Assembly: GCA_030634925.1 (NCBI GenBank)
Contig: DAOVZV010000048.1
Coordinates: forward strand, 1 to 7,238
From: Sulfurovum sp.
GTDB taxonomy: Bacteria; Campylobacterota; Campylobacteria; Campylobacterales; Sulfurovaceae
Direction: 5' to 3'
DNA: 7,238 bases
The notes beneath the pieces were generated by a model that saw only the letters and a program-made list of their open reading frames with translations, was not told the DNA's origin and made no database searches. Within the stretch, counting starts at the first letter, position 1. Each line of letters begins with the position of its first letter. The position numbers and the translations under genes were made by a program. Shown piece by piece: positions 1 through 6,686 of this stretch.

Positions 1-2011
1 ATTATTGGGGATTGTAAATGATATTTTGGACTTTTCTAAGATAGAAGCAGGTAAGTTGGATGTAGAGTATATCACCTTTAATCTCAATACGACTTTGGAA
101 AATATATCTGATATGATTTCTATGAAAGTAGAAGACAAAGGGTTGGAGCTGGTATTTGATGTGGATAATAGTGTTCCTGCTATTATATATGGAGACCCAC
201 TTCGTCTAGGTCAGGTGATACTCAATCTGATGAATAATGCCGTCAAGTTTACAGATAAAGGTGAGATAGTCCTCAAAATCAAAATGCACCCATCTGATAC
301 CAAACAAAATAAGCTCGAATTTCAGGTCATAGATACAGGTATAGGGTTAAGTGAAAATCAGATAGGTAAACTATTTCAATCATTTTCTCAAGCAGATAGT
401 ACAACTAGTAGAAAATATGGTGGTACAGGATTGGGCTTGACTATATCCAAACAGCTTGTAGGTCTGATGGGTGGAGAGATAGGTGTAGAGAGTGTCTATG
501 GAGAGGGTAGTATATTCAAGTTTGATATATTAACCCAACAAGCAGAACGAAGAAGCTACAGATTACCATCAAGAAACCTAATGCACAAGAGAGTATTGGT
601 AGCAGATAGTAATGCCAAAACATCAGATGCCCTAGCTCAAATGCTAAAATATTTCCAATATACAGCACTGTACGCATCAAATCCACAAGAGGCAAAACAG
701 TTAATATCTAGCAATAACTTTGATATAATATTGGTAGATAAACCTATATTGAGAATGTGTAAAATAGAAGATTTATCAAGTACTTGTAACGCAAAAGTAG
801 TATTATTAGAGAGTAGTTTATCTGTAACAAATGATAATATATTCAACGAGATGAGAGTAGATAGCATATTGACAAAACCATTCAATCAGCAGATGATTTT
901 TGATTTGATTTTGGAGCTTTTTACAGATGGTCATAATATGAAAGAGCTCAAAGATACAGATAGCATAACCAAGCAAGACCTTCGATTTCTAGGTGGAAGT
1001 AATGTCTTGGTAGCAGAAGACAATATAATCAATCAAACTGTAATAAATGGATTATTTGAAGGTACTGGTATCAATCTTATTATCGTAAATAATGGACAAG
1101 AGGTACTAGATAGACTAACAGATGATATACAGATGATACTTATGGATATAAATATGCCAATAATGGATGGATATACAGCTACCAAAAATATCCGTGCCAA
1201 TTCATCATGGGATAATATCCCAATTGTAGGACTCTCTGCAAATGCTATGCAAAATGAGATAGATGAAACATACAAAATGGGAATGAATGAATATCTACAC
1301 AAGCCAATAGATGTACAAGCATTGTATCATATTCTTCTCAATCACCTAAGTAAAGTAAAATCAGTAGGTATAGATAGTAAGCCAAAAGAGATTATTCCAA
1401 AGAGTATAGATAGTGATAAAATATTTCAAAAGCTCAAAAAAATAAAAGAGTTAGATATAGAAGATGGTCTAACTAGAATAGGTGGAAATATAGAGGTATA
1501 TGAGGATGTAATATTTAGTTTTGTTGATATGTTTGAAGACTCAGTATCCAATCTACACTCTCTTCTAAACCAAGAGTCTAAAGATGAAGCATCCAAACTA
1601 ATACATAATATCAAGGGAACAGCATCAAATATTGGAGCAAATAGTATAGGCAAAGTAATGTCATCATTAGAAAAAGCTATAGTTAAAGATAGTCAAGACT
1701 ATACATTTTTATTGAATAAATATCAAAATATATTTGAGGGATTGAGCAAATCAATATCAAAGCTTAAAGGTAAAGATGATATAAAAGAGTTTTCAAAACC
1801 GATGATAGATGAAAATAAATTATTTGAATTATTAGAAGAGATAGTAGAACAAGCAAAAAGAAGAAGACCAATTATATGTAAATCTCTATCAGCAGAGCTT
1901 CAAAGATATGAGTGGGAAGATAGATATAAAAATGATTTATTTCGATTAGTTGATACATTAAAGGGATATAGATTTAAAGAAGCTATACAAATTATAGAGG
2001 AAATAAGATGA
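1..2011 (+). CDS. Hybrid sensor histidine kinase with two receiver domains and HPt (5' partial)
   Basis: This is a cytoplasmic multi-step phosphorelay kinase cut by the left window edge; the first whole codon is at base 2 and the reading frame has no true start here, so the sensor part and the phosphorylated His are missing. Residues are counted from the TTG at base 5. The end of HisKA (DILDFSKIEAGKL, 6-18) leads into HATPase_c with N box (N74, N78), G1 box DTGIG (110-114), F-type box FQSFSQAD and G2 box GGTGLGL (139-145). Receiver 1 (about 196-306) keeps D201, D245 and K291, but Ser202 replaces the second acidic residue, so it looks impaired. Receiver 2 (about 333-447) is canonical: E338/D339, phospho-acceptor D381, S411, K433. 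An HPt domain follows with acceptor His534 in IHNIKGTASNIGA. The last 70 residues form a charged helical module. The order resembles BarA/ArcB-type kinases. The gene overlaps the following receiver gene by ATGA. The input signal is unknown. Confidence 0.95.
   Translation, partial: LLGIVNDILDFSKIEAGKLDVEYITFNLNTTLENISDMISMKVEDKGLELVFDVDNSVPAIIYGDPLRLGQVILNLMNNAVKFTDKGEIVLKIKMHPSDTKQNKLEFQVIDTGIGLSENQIGKLFQSFSQADSTTSRKYGGTGLGLTISKQLVGLMGGEIGVESVYGEGSIFKFDILTQQAERRSYRLPSRNLMHKRVLVADSNAKTSDALAQMLKYFQYTALYASNPQEAKQLISSNNFDIILVDKPILRMCKIEDLSSTCNAKVVLLESSLSVTNDNIFNEMRVDSILTKPFNQQMIFDLILELFTDGHNMKELKDTDSITKQDLRFLGGSNVLVAEDNIINQTVINGLFEGTGINLIIVNNGQEVLDRLTDDIQMILMDINMPIMDGYTATKNIRANSSWDNIPIVGLSANAMQNEIDETYKMGMNEYLHKPIDVQALYHILLNHLSKVKSVGIDSKPKEIIPKSIDSDKIFQKLKKIKELDIEDGLTRIGGNIEVYEDVIFSFVDMFEDSVSNLHSLLNQESKDEASKLIHNIKGTASNIGANSIGKVMSSLEKAIVKDSQDYTFLLNKYQNIFEGLSKSISKLKGKDDIKEFSKPMIDENKLFELLEEIVEQAKRRRPIICKSLSAELQRYEWEDRYKNDLFRLVDTLKGYRFKEAIQIIEEIR
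1995..2001 (+). promoter_or_regulatory. Ribosome binding site of the stand-alone receiver gene
   Basis: The run TAGAGGA at the end of the kinase gene is a good Shine-Dalgarno match, about seven bases before the ATG at 2008. It supports that ATG and independent or re-initiated translation of the small receiver gene despite the 4-base overlap. Confidence 0.7.
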
Positions 2012-2379
2012 AAAAAATATTAATTGTTGATGATAATGAACTAAATATCACAGTACTATTAGAGATGCTAGGAGATGGATATGATTTAAGTGTAGCACTT
2101 AGTGGAGAAGAAGCATTAGACTCTGTCAAATATGAAGTACCAGACCTAATAATACTAGATATAGTAATGGGACAGCTAAGTGGAATAGATGTATGCAAAA
2201 AGCTTAGACGCAAAAAAGAGACAAGAGGCATACCTATAATATTTCTCACAGCCACTTATGATTTGCTAAAAAAAGAGGCGTATGAAGCAGGAGGAGATGA
2301 TTTCTTACCAAAACCATTTAAGGCAAAGCTACTGCGTCAAAAGGTAGAAGATTTGCTTATTTTGCAGGATACTTTATAA
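2008..2379 (+). CDS. Single-domain (CheY-like) response regulator
   Basis: A 123-residue protein that is a receiver domain only. The acidic pair D8/D9, phospho-acceptor D51 (in LIILDIVMG), T81 and K102 (in PKPF) are all present, so it should accept phosphate and bind Mg2+. No DNA-binding, GGDEF, HD-GYP or other output domain follows; the protein ends about 20 residues after the KPF motif, where receiver domains usually end. It starts at an ATG overlapping the kinase stop (ATGA) and has a good ribosome binding site, so the two genes are cotranscribed and probably coupled. Inference: it takes phosphate from the kinase or its HPt domain and acts by protein contact or as a phosphate sink. It could be a motility or second-messenger adaptor, but nothing in the sequence decides this. 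Confidence 0.93.
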   Translation: MKKILIVDDNELNITVLLEMLGDGYDLSVALSGEEALDSVKYEVPDLIILDIVMGQLSGIDVCKKLRRKKETRGIPIIFLTATYDLLKKEAYEAGGDDFLPKPFKAKLLRQKVEDLLILQDTL

Positions 2380-2390
2380 GTTTTTCAGCT

Positions 2391-3641
2391 TTACTCTTCA
2401 CCCATCCCACAAGATTCTCCTGATTGTATGGTAAATATATTATTACCATCTATATATTTGTAGTTTAGGGTACATCCTAGTTTTTCTAATATACTATGGA
2501 CTATATATAAGCCTAGTCCAAATCCTGCACTTCTTTTCTCTTCTTGTGTGAATGGTTCTATATAGTATGTTAGAGGATTGGCTAGTGGGTCTCCTTTGGA
2601 TATGATATTTAGATTGTTGTTGTGTGATTTTATAGTTACTGTTTTGTCTTTGCTATATTTGATACCGTTGTCTAGTAGATTTTTGATAGCTAGTGATAGT
2701 AGTTTGACATCTGTTGTTAATGCACCTGATTTTATATCTAGTATCACTTTTCCATTGATACTCATCAGTAACTCTTGGCTCTGTTTTATGACATCTTCTA
2801 GCATCACATATTCATAGTTTGGCTCGAAACTTTGTGTGGTGACTCTCTCTATCTCTGCTAATTCTGATATTAGCTCATTCATACGATTGAAGGCTCTTAC
2901 TAGGATTTTCTTGATACTTTCATCATCTATCATCTCTACTATGATACGACCTTTGGTAATAGGTGTTTTGAGTTCATGCATTATATTTCTCATAAAGAGG
3001 TTTTTGGAGATACTTAGTTGATTAATATGGACAATAGCATCATCGAAGCTTTTGGCTATCTTACCTATCTCATCATCATATATATAATCAATTCTTGTAT
3101 TCATATCTCCTTGGGCGAAGTTCTGTATCTGTGTATGTAGCTTTTTGAGAGGAGATAGTTTTTTGAGTACGGCTAGATATAGAAGAAGAAGTAATCCAAT
3201 AAGAAACATCCCCAATATAATGGCTATCTCAAAGTACCAATTTCTATTTCTATTGTCTTCTAATAGTAGATTGTGTTGCATTCTTTGGACATATATATAG
3301 TGCTTCTCTTTTAGTAAGAATACTCTCACTTGACCTAGGGCTGAACCACCTGTAAATATAGTCTCTCCTGCTGATTGGATACTCTTTTTTATATCTTTTA
3401 TACTATCTGAAGATACCTCTTTTAGGTGTAAGTCTAGGTATAATTTATCTAGTGCTTCTTTGGTTGGATTGAGTTGTAGATTTGATAAAAATGTGATAGA
3501 TACTAGCTGGTATCTTTTAAACTCATCTATTTTGTGTCTATCTTTGTCCCACGAGATAAATAGTACAAATGTAGCGATTAAAATCAAAATCGCTACAGAA
3601 AATAGAATAGATATAAAGGTAGTTACAGAGAGGTTTTTCAT
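2391..3641 (-). CDS. ArsS-like membrane sensor histidine kinase
   Basis: A 416-residue sensor kinase. Residues 8-30 form a first membrane helix, about 31-134 a periplasmic domain of roughly 100 residues, and about 136-159 a second helix. A HAMP linker (about 160-212) follows, then HisKA with phospho-accepting His222 in HELKTPITKGR. The ATPase domain has N box NLLDNGIKYS (321-330), F box EPF (362-364) and G2 box GFGLGLYI (373-380). The usual DxGxG G1 motif is replaced by a stretch around SKGDPLANP, which I recall as a trait of the Campylobacterota ArsS family rather than damage. The periplasmic part has four histidines (36, 72, 114, 123); in Helicobacter pylori ArsS such residues are linked to acid sensing, but the signal here is not shown. 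The ATG overlaps the stop of the upstream regulator gene by four bases (ATGA) and lacks a clear ribosome binding site, so translation is probably coupled. The cognate partner is that regulator. Confidence 0.93.
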   Translation of the reverse strand: MKNLSVTTFISILFSVAILILIATFVLFISWDKDRHKIDEFKRYQLVSITFLSNLQLNPTKEALDKLYLDLHLKEVSSDSIKDIKKSIQSAGETIFTGGSALGQVRVFLLKEKHYIYVQRMQHNLLLEDNRNRNWYFEIAIILGMFLIGLLLLLYLAVLKKLSPLKKLHTQIQNFAQGDMNTRIDYIYDDEIGKIAKSFDDAIVHINQLSISKNLFMRNIMHELKTPITKGRIIVEMIDDESIKKILVRAFNRMNELISELAEIERVTTQSFEPNYEYVMLEDVIKQSQELLMSINGKVILDIKSGALTTDVKLLSLAIKNLLDNGIKYSKDKTVTIKSHNNNLNIISKGDPLANPLTYYIEPFTQEEKRSAGFGLGLYIVHSILEKLGCTLNYKYIDGNNIFTIQSGESCGMGEE

Positions 3642-4318
3642 ATACGGTCAGAGAGTAGGTATCCTACTCCTCGGATAGGTTTGATATATATATTCTCAGA
3701 GTCTATTTTGGCTATTTTTTGCCTTATTCTTGAGATGATTACATCTATATTTTTGATAGAGCTTTCATCGGCTATGTGTTCACTCTCATATAGTAGTTGT
3801 TCTCTGGAGACTGAACCGTTTTTGTGTTGGAGTAGCATACCTAGTATATCATATTCAGCTGCTGTGAGTTCTAGTGATTTCCCCTTGAATAGTATCTCTC
3901 TAGCTTTTGAATTTTCCTCAAAAAGTGATTTTGGTTTTGGAGCTTTCTCTTCTACTATATGTGTCCGTCTAAGTATGGTTTTGATACGAGTTACCAACTC
4001 TCTTGGGTCATAGGGCTTTGGCATATAGTCATCAGCACCTCTCTCCATTCCTATTACTTTGTCTGTTATGTCATCTCTTGCAGATGATATGATAATTGGG
4101 ATATTGCTTATCTCTCTTATCTTTGGTATCACCTCTAATCCATCCATCCCAGGTAGTGTCAGGTCAAGTATTACCAAATCAAACTTTCGTTGAGTAAGTA
4201 GAGATAGACCTATATATGGGTCTTCTGCACCTATGACTTCCATATCGTATTTGGTGAGATAGTTTGTCAATATAAGAGCTAATTCTGGGTCATCTTCTAT
4301 GATTAATATATTTATGAT
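3638..4318 (-). CDS. OmpR-class response regulator, ArsR-like, with non-canonical start codon
   Basis: A DNA-binding regulator of about 226 residues if it begins at the ATC at 4318. The receiver domain starts I-N-I-L-I-I-E-D-D: the acidic pair is residues 9-10, the phospho-acceptor is D52 (in VILDLTLPGMDG), S78/S79 occupy the T/S position and K101 is in PKPYDP. A linker at about 117-140 leads to a winged-helix domain (about 142-224) with LTAAEYDIL, IDVIISRIRQKI and RGVGY, typical of OmpR/PhoB regulators. The frame has no ATG, GTG, TTG or CTG from the in-frame TAA at 4355-4357 down to the TTG at 4270. That TTG would remove the first strand and the acidic pair, so it is not credible. An AAGGA at 4326-4330 lies seven bases before the ATC and ten before an ATA (4315). 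The start overlaps the end of the permease gene, and the stop overlaps the kinase start. Very likely partner of the adjacent ArsS-like kinase. Confidence 0.9.
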   Translation of the reverse strand: MINILIIEDDPELALILTNYLTKYDMEVIGAEDPYIGLSLLTQRKFDLVILDLTLPGMDGLEVIPKIREISNIPIIISSARDDITDKVIGMERGADDYMPKPYDPRELVTRIKTILRRTHIVEEKAPKPKSLFEENSKAREILFKGKSLELTAAEYDILGMLLQHKNGSVSREQLLYESEHIADESSIKNIDVIISRIRQKIAKIDSENIYIKPIRGVGYLLSDRI

Positions 4319-5388
4319 GGTAGTTTCCTTGTCTCTGTTAGTTGTTCTTTGTAATTATAATCTATATATACTTTGGTAATTGCTATGAGGAATGATGTAA
4401 TCGCAGGACCTAATATCATACCCCAAAAGCCATAACTACTCATACCTGCTAATATAGAGAAGAATATTACAATTTCGTTTATCTCTATAGTGCTTTTTAG
4501 AAAATCCTCTTTAATTATCTTGATTATAATAGGCTTGATAAATGTATCTGCAAATATAGATATGACTATAACTGAATATCCACCGATAAATATAGCACTA
4601 CTAGCGTCTAGTTTTGTCCATGAGTATAATGCAAGAGGTAACCATACCATTACTCCACCAATGATAGGAATAAGAGAAGCAAACCCATAAATAACACTAA
4701 ACAATATACCATTGAAGCCAAAATAGCTTACCATTAATCCAAATAAGACTCCTTCAAATATTGCTGTGACTATGATAGAGTAAAATACTACTTCCATAGT
4801 AGAAGATACTTCATGTATCATCTTTGCACTCTTCATTCTATTGACTGGAATTAATGCCCTAATCAACTCGAAAAAACTCTCTCCGTAGAAATTGATAATA
4901 AAATAAAATACTAAAACCAAAAACATATTTTTGAGAAATCCTATACCTGCTGTCCCTGCTGATGTCATATATGATGTAGATTCTTTGATATATTGTGCTA
5001 TATTTTCATCACTTAGTGCATTATCTACCCACTCATTTATATATGGTATCTTTTGTGTAAAGGTCTTGATTATGGATGTAACATCATTAACTGTAGAAAT
5101 CTCTAGTTTTGATATATATCCTACACCAATTGTTGCCATATATATAATGGGTGCAAATAGTATCAAGCTAAGTATTAGTGATATTATAATTGCACTAGCT
5201 TGTCTTGAATTGGTGATTTTAATAAGTCTTTTGGTGACATTGTATGTTGCCATAGTCAGTAGCATAGCTATAATTAGTGAAAATAAAAATGGTTTATATA
5301 TGCTATAAGCTCCTAAAACCGAAAATACAAATAGTGCTGTTATCATTATACTCTTGTTACTTAGCAAAAAGTCCCTCTTCTCTGGCAT
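4312..5388 (-). CDS. AI-2E family permease (PerM/TqsA-like membrane protein)
   Basis: A polytopic inner-membrane protein of up to 358 residues in the family of TqsA, PerM and YdiK. Evidence: paired hydrophobic segments near the N-terminus (about 15-48 and 64-92), a soluble segment (about 95-140), a hydrophobic segment at 150-167, and a C-terminal block (about 200-340) with the family signatures [18 protein letters not shown] (238-255), ADTFIKP (280-286) and [14 protein letters not shown] (315-328). Length is normal for the family. The substrate is unknown: some members export autoinducer-2, others act as sodium/proton antiporters, and the family name does not predict function. The ATG at 5388 overlaps ruvB by 32 bases and has no ribosome binding site. 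A TTG at 5367 (residue 8) has GAGG six bases upstream and an ATG at 5346 (residue 15) precedes the first membrane helix, so the true start may be one of these. The TAA at 4312 overlaps the start of the regulator gene. Confidence 0.9.
   Translation of the reverse strand: MPEKRDFLLSNKSIMITALFVFSVLGAYSIYKPFLFSLIIAMLLTMATYNVTKRLIKITNSRQASAIIISLILSLILFAPIIYMATIGVGYISKLEISTVNDVTSIIKTFTQKIPYINEWVDNALSDENIAQYIKESTSYMTSAGTAGIGFLKNMFLVLVFYFIINFYGESFFELIRALIPVNRMKSAKMIHEVSSTMEVVFYSIIVTAIFEGVLFGLMVSYFGFNGILFSVIYGFASLIPIIGGVMVWLPLALYSWTKLDASSAIFIGGYSVIVISIFADTFIKPIIIKIIKEDFLKSTIEINEIVIFFSILAGMSSYGFWGMILGPAITSFLIAITKVYIDYNYKEQLTETRKLPS
4324..4330 (-). promoter_or_regulatory. Ribosome binding site placing the regulator start at 4318 or 4315
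   Basis: On the minus strand AAGGAAA lies in the last codons of the permease gene. From the end of AAGGA there are seven bases to an ATC (4318) and ten to an ATA (4315). It is the only Shine-Dalgarno-like run I see before the regulator, and it supports initiation at one of these rare codons. Confidence 0.55.
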
Positions 5389-6367
5389 TTAATCTAAAAT
5401 GCTCATAACTCTTTTGAGTGGCTACTCGTCCTCTAGCAGTCCTCTCTATATATCCATGGGCTATCAGATATGGCTCTAAGACATCCTCTATCGTACCCTC
5501 ATCTTCACTTAGTGACGCACCAATAGTACTTAGTCCCATTGGTCTGCTTTTGGCACTTATCAAAAGTTCCAAAAGCTTTATATCTTGTTCATCAAAGCCT
5601 AGGCTATTGACTCCTAGTTCATCTAGTGCATATTTGGCTCTATCTATTGTTACTTCATTCTCATTTGCCACCTCAGAGAAGTCTCTTACTCTTTTGAGTA
5701 GTCGTAGTGCTATTCGTGGTGTACCTCTACTTCTTTTGGCTATCTCTTGTGATGCTTTGTCGTGGGCTGGTTTGTCTAGTTTGCGTGATGCTATATCCAC
5801 AATCTGTGAAAGCTCATCATGTGTATAAAACTGCATTCTAAAGTGCATACCAAATCTCTCGCGAAGAGGATGAGACAACATACCAGACCTAGTTGTAGCA
5901 CCAATGAGTGTAAATCTAGGTAAATCTATCTTGACCGTCTGTGCAGCAGGACCAGAACCTATGATAATATCTAGCCTAAAATCCTCCATAGCAGGATATA
6001 ATATCTCTTCTATGGCAGGACTCATACGGTGTATCTCGTCTATAAAAAGAATATCTCCCTCTTCTATATTGGTAAGCAGTGCTGCTAAATCTCCTGCTTT
6101 TTCTATCATAGGTGCTGATGTGGTCTTGATATTGCTATTCATCTGTGATGCTATGATATTGGCTATGGTTGTTTTGCCAAGTCCAGGAGGTCCAAAAAAT
6201 AGTGCGTGGTCTAGTGCTTCTTCTCTTTTGAGACTTGCCTCTATAAATACTTTTAGGTTCTTTTTTATCTTCTCTTGACCGATATACTCATCCCATGAAG
6301 TGGGACGCAGAGTCATCTCAAATGACACATCTGTATCAAATCTCTCTATCTCTACTATCCTATCCAT
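5357..6367 (-). CDS. ruvB: Holliday junction branch migration ATPase RuvB
   Basis: A 336-residue AAA+ motor, normal length for RuvB. As a hexameric ring with RuvA it drives branch migration of Holliday junctions in recombinational repair; RuvC resolves them. Visible motifs: the N-terminal [11 protein letters not shown] (21-31), Walker [10 protein letters not shown] (59-67), Walker B LFIDEIHR (107-114), sensor 1 GATTR (156-160), PLRERFG (167-173) carrying the arginine finger, and sensor 2 [12 protein letters not shown] with Arg218. A C-terminal winged helix follows (about 258-325) with [12 protein letters not shown] and GRVATQKSY. All key residues are present. The ATG at 6367 lies two bases after the lipoprotein stop, and the TAA at 5357 lies inside the start region of the permease gene, so it is mid-operon. 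ruvA and ruvC are not in the window, as is usual where the ruv genes are scattered. Confidence 0.98.
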   Translation of the reverse strand: MDRIVEIERFDTDVSFEMTLRPTSWDEYIGQEKIKKNLKVFIEASLKREEALDHALFFGPPGLGKTTIANIIASQMNSNIKTTSAPMIEKAGDLAALLTNIEEGDILFIDEIHRMSPAIEEILYPAMEDFRLDIIIGSGPAAQTVKIDLPRFTLIGATTRSGMLSHPLRERFGMHFRMQFYTHDELSQIVDIASRKLDKPAHDKASQEIAKRSRGTPRIALRLLKRVRDFSEVANENEVTIDRAKYALDELGVNSLGFDEQDIKLLELLISAKSRPMGLSTIGASLSEDEGTIEDVLEPYLIAHGYIERTARGRVATQKSYEHFRLNAREEGLFAK

Positions 6368-6369
6368 AT

Positions 6370-6675
6370 CTATTGTACCACCAAACGATTGACTACCACG
6401 CCTGAATTTTTGACCGACCGAGCGATAGTACTTGCCAAAAATTTCTGTTTTTTGGTTTGAACTATGCCTGATAGTAGGGTTTTGTTATCTTGAATATGTG
6501 GATATATGCTTGTACCTTTAAGCTCTTGTGTACTATCTAGTCTCTTTTTTATAGTTGTTGTTATATCTTCTTTTTTATCTATCGCTGTTACTTTTGGTAT
6601 CGTTGCTTGGTCTTCACGACATCCACTCAATATCAAAGTCATACCGATTAAAGCCAAAATCAAAGTTATTTTCAT
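6370..6675 (-). CDS. Small BON-domain lipoprotein
   Basis: A 101-residue predicted lipoprotein. Residues 1-18 are a lipoprotein signal (positive MK, hydrophobic core) ending in the lipobox LSGC with Cys19 as the lipidated residue; Arg at +2 suggests it is not retained in the inner membrane under the E. coli rule. After a short linker, residues about 37-100 read as one BON domain: an amphipathic helix ([12 protein letters not shown]), strands around [17 protein letters not shown] with the conserved Leu-x-Gly type turn, a second helix ([14 protein letters not shown]) and the closing VVVNRLVV strand. BON domains of OsmY and DolP bind phospholipid and act in envelope integrity; a similar envelope role here is inference. 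The gene lies between panB and ruvB, 11 bases after the panB stop. The BON assignment is by pattern only. Confidence 0.82.
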   Translation of the reverse strand: MKITLILALIGMTLILSGCREDQATIPKVTAIDKKEDITTTIKKRLDSTQELKGTSIYPHIQDNKTLLSGIVQTKKQKFLASTIARSVKNSGVVVNRLVVQ

Positions 6676-6681
6676 TATATA

Positions 6682-6686
6682 CCTCT
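6682..6686 (-). promoter_or_regulatory. Ribosome binding site of the lipoprotein gene
   Basis: AGAGG on the minus strand directly follows the panB stop codon and sits six bases before the lipoprotein ATG at 6675. It fixes that start and shows that the short gap between the two genes is a translation signal rather than a promoter region. Confidence 0.75.

Noticed and set aside
2260..2379. Idea that the single receiver is a truncated regulator with a lost output domain
   Set aside because: The protein ends at the normal end of a receiver domain and the opposite gene follows at once; no remnant of an output domain is seen in any frame.
2325..2393. Possible stem from AAAGCT near 2326 and AGCTTT near 2388 as a terminator
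   Set aside because: The arms are six bases, AT-rich and separated by more than 50 bases, so they do not form a credible intrinsic terminator.
3681..4013. Plus-strand open frame opposite the regulator gene
   Set aside because: It is a shadow of the winged-helix coding region and has no domain or ribosome binding site.
4268..4270. TTG as start of the OmpR-class regulator (210 residues)
   Set aside because: It would drop the first beta strand and the acidic pair E-D-D that every active receiver domain needs; the homologous sequence clearly continues 16 residues upstream.
4931..5308. Plus-strand hydrophobic open frame opposite the permease
   Set aside because: Its hydrophobicity mirrors the AT-rich codons of the membrane protein on the other strand, and no family is recognisable.
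5418..5828. Plus-strand open frame of 136 codons opposite ruvB
   Set aside because: It is the antisense of the well-supported ruvB gene, is Ser/Leu-rich in the way shadow frames are, and has no recognisable domain.
5904..6278. Plus-strand open frame of 124 codons opposite ruvB
   Set aside because: It is antisense to the Walker motif region of ruvB, with low-complexity hydrophobic and Ser-rich sequence and no family features.
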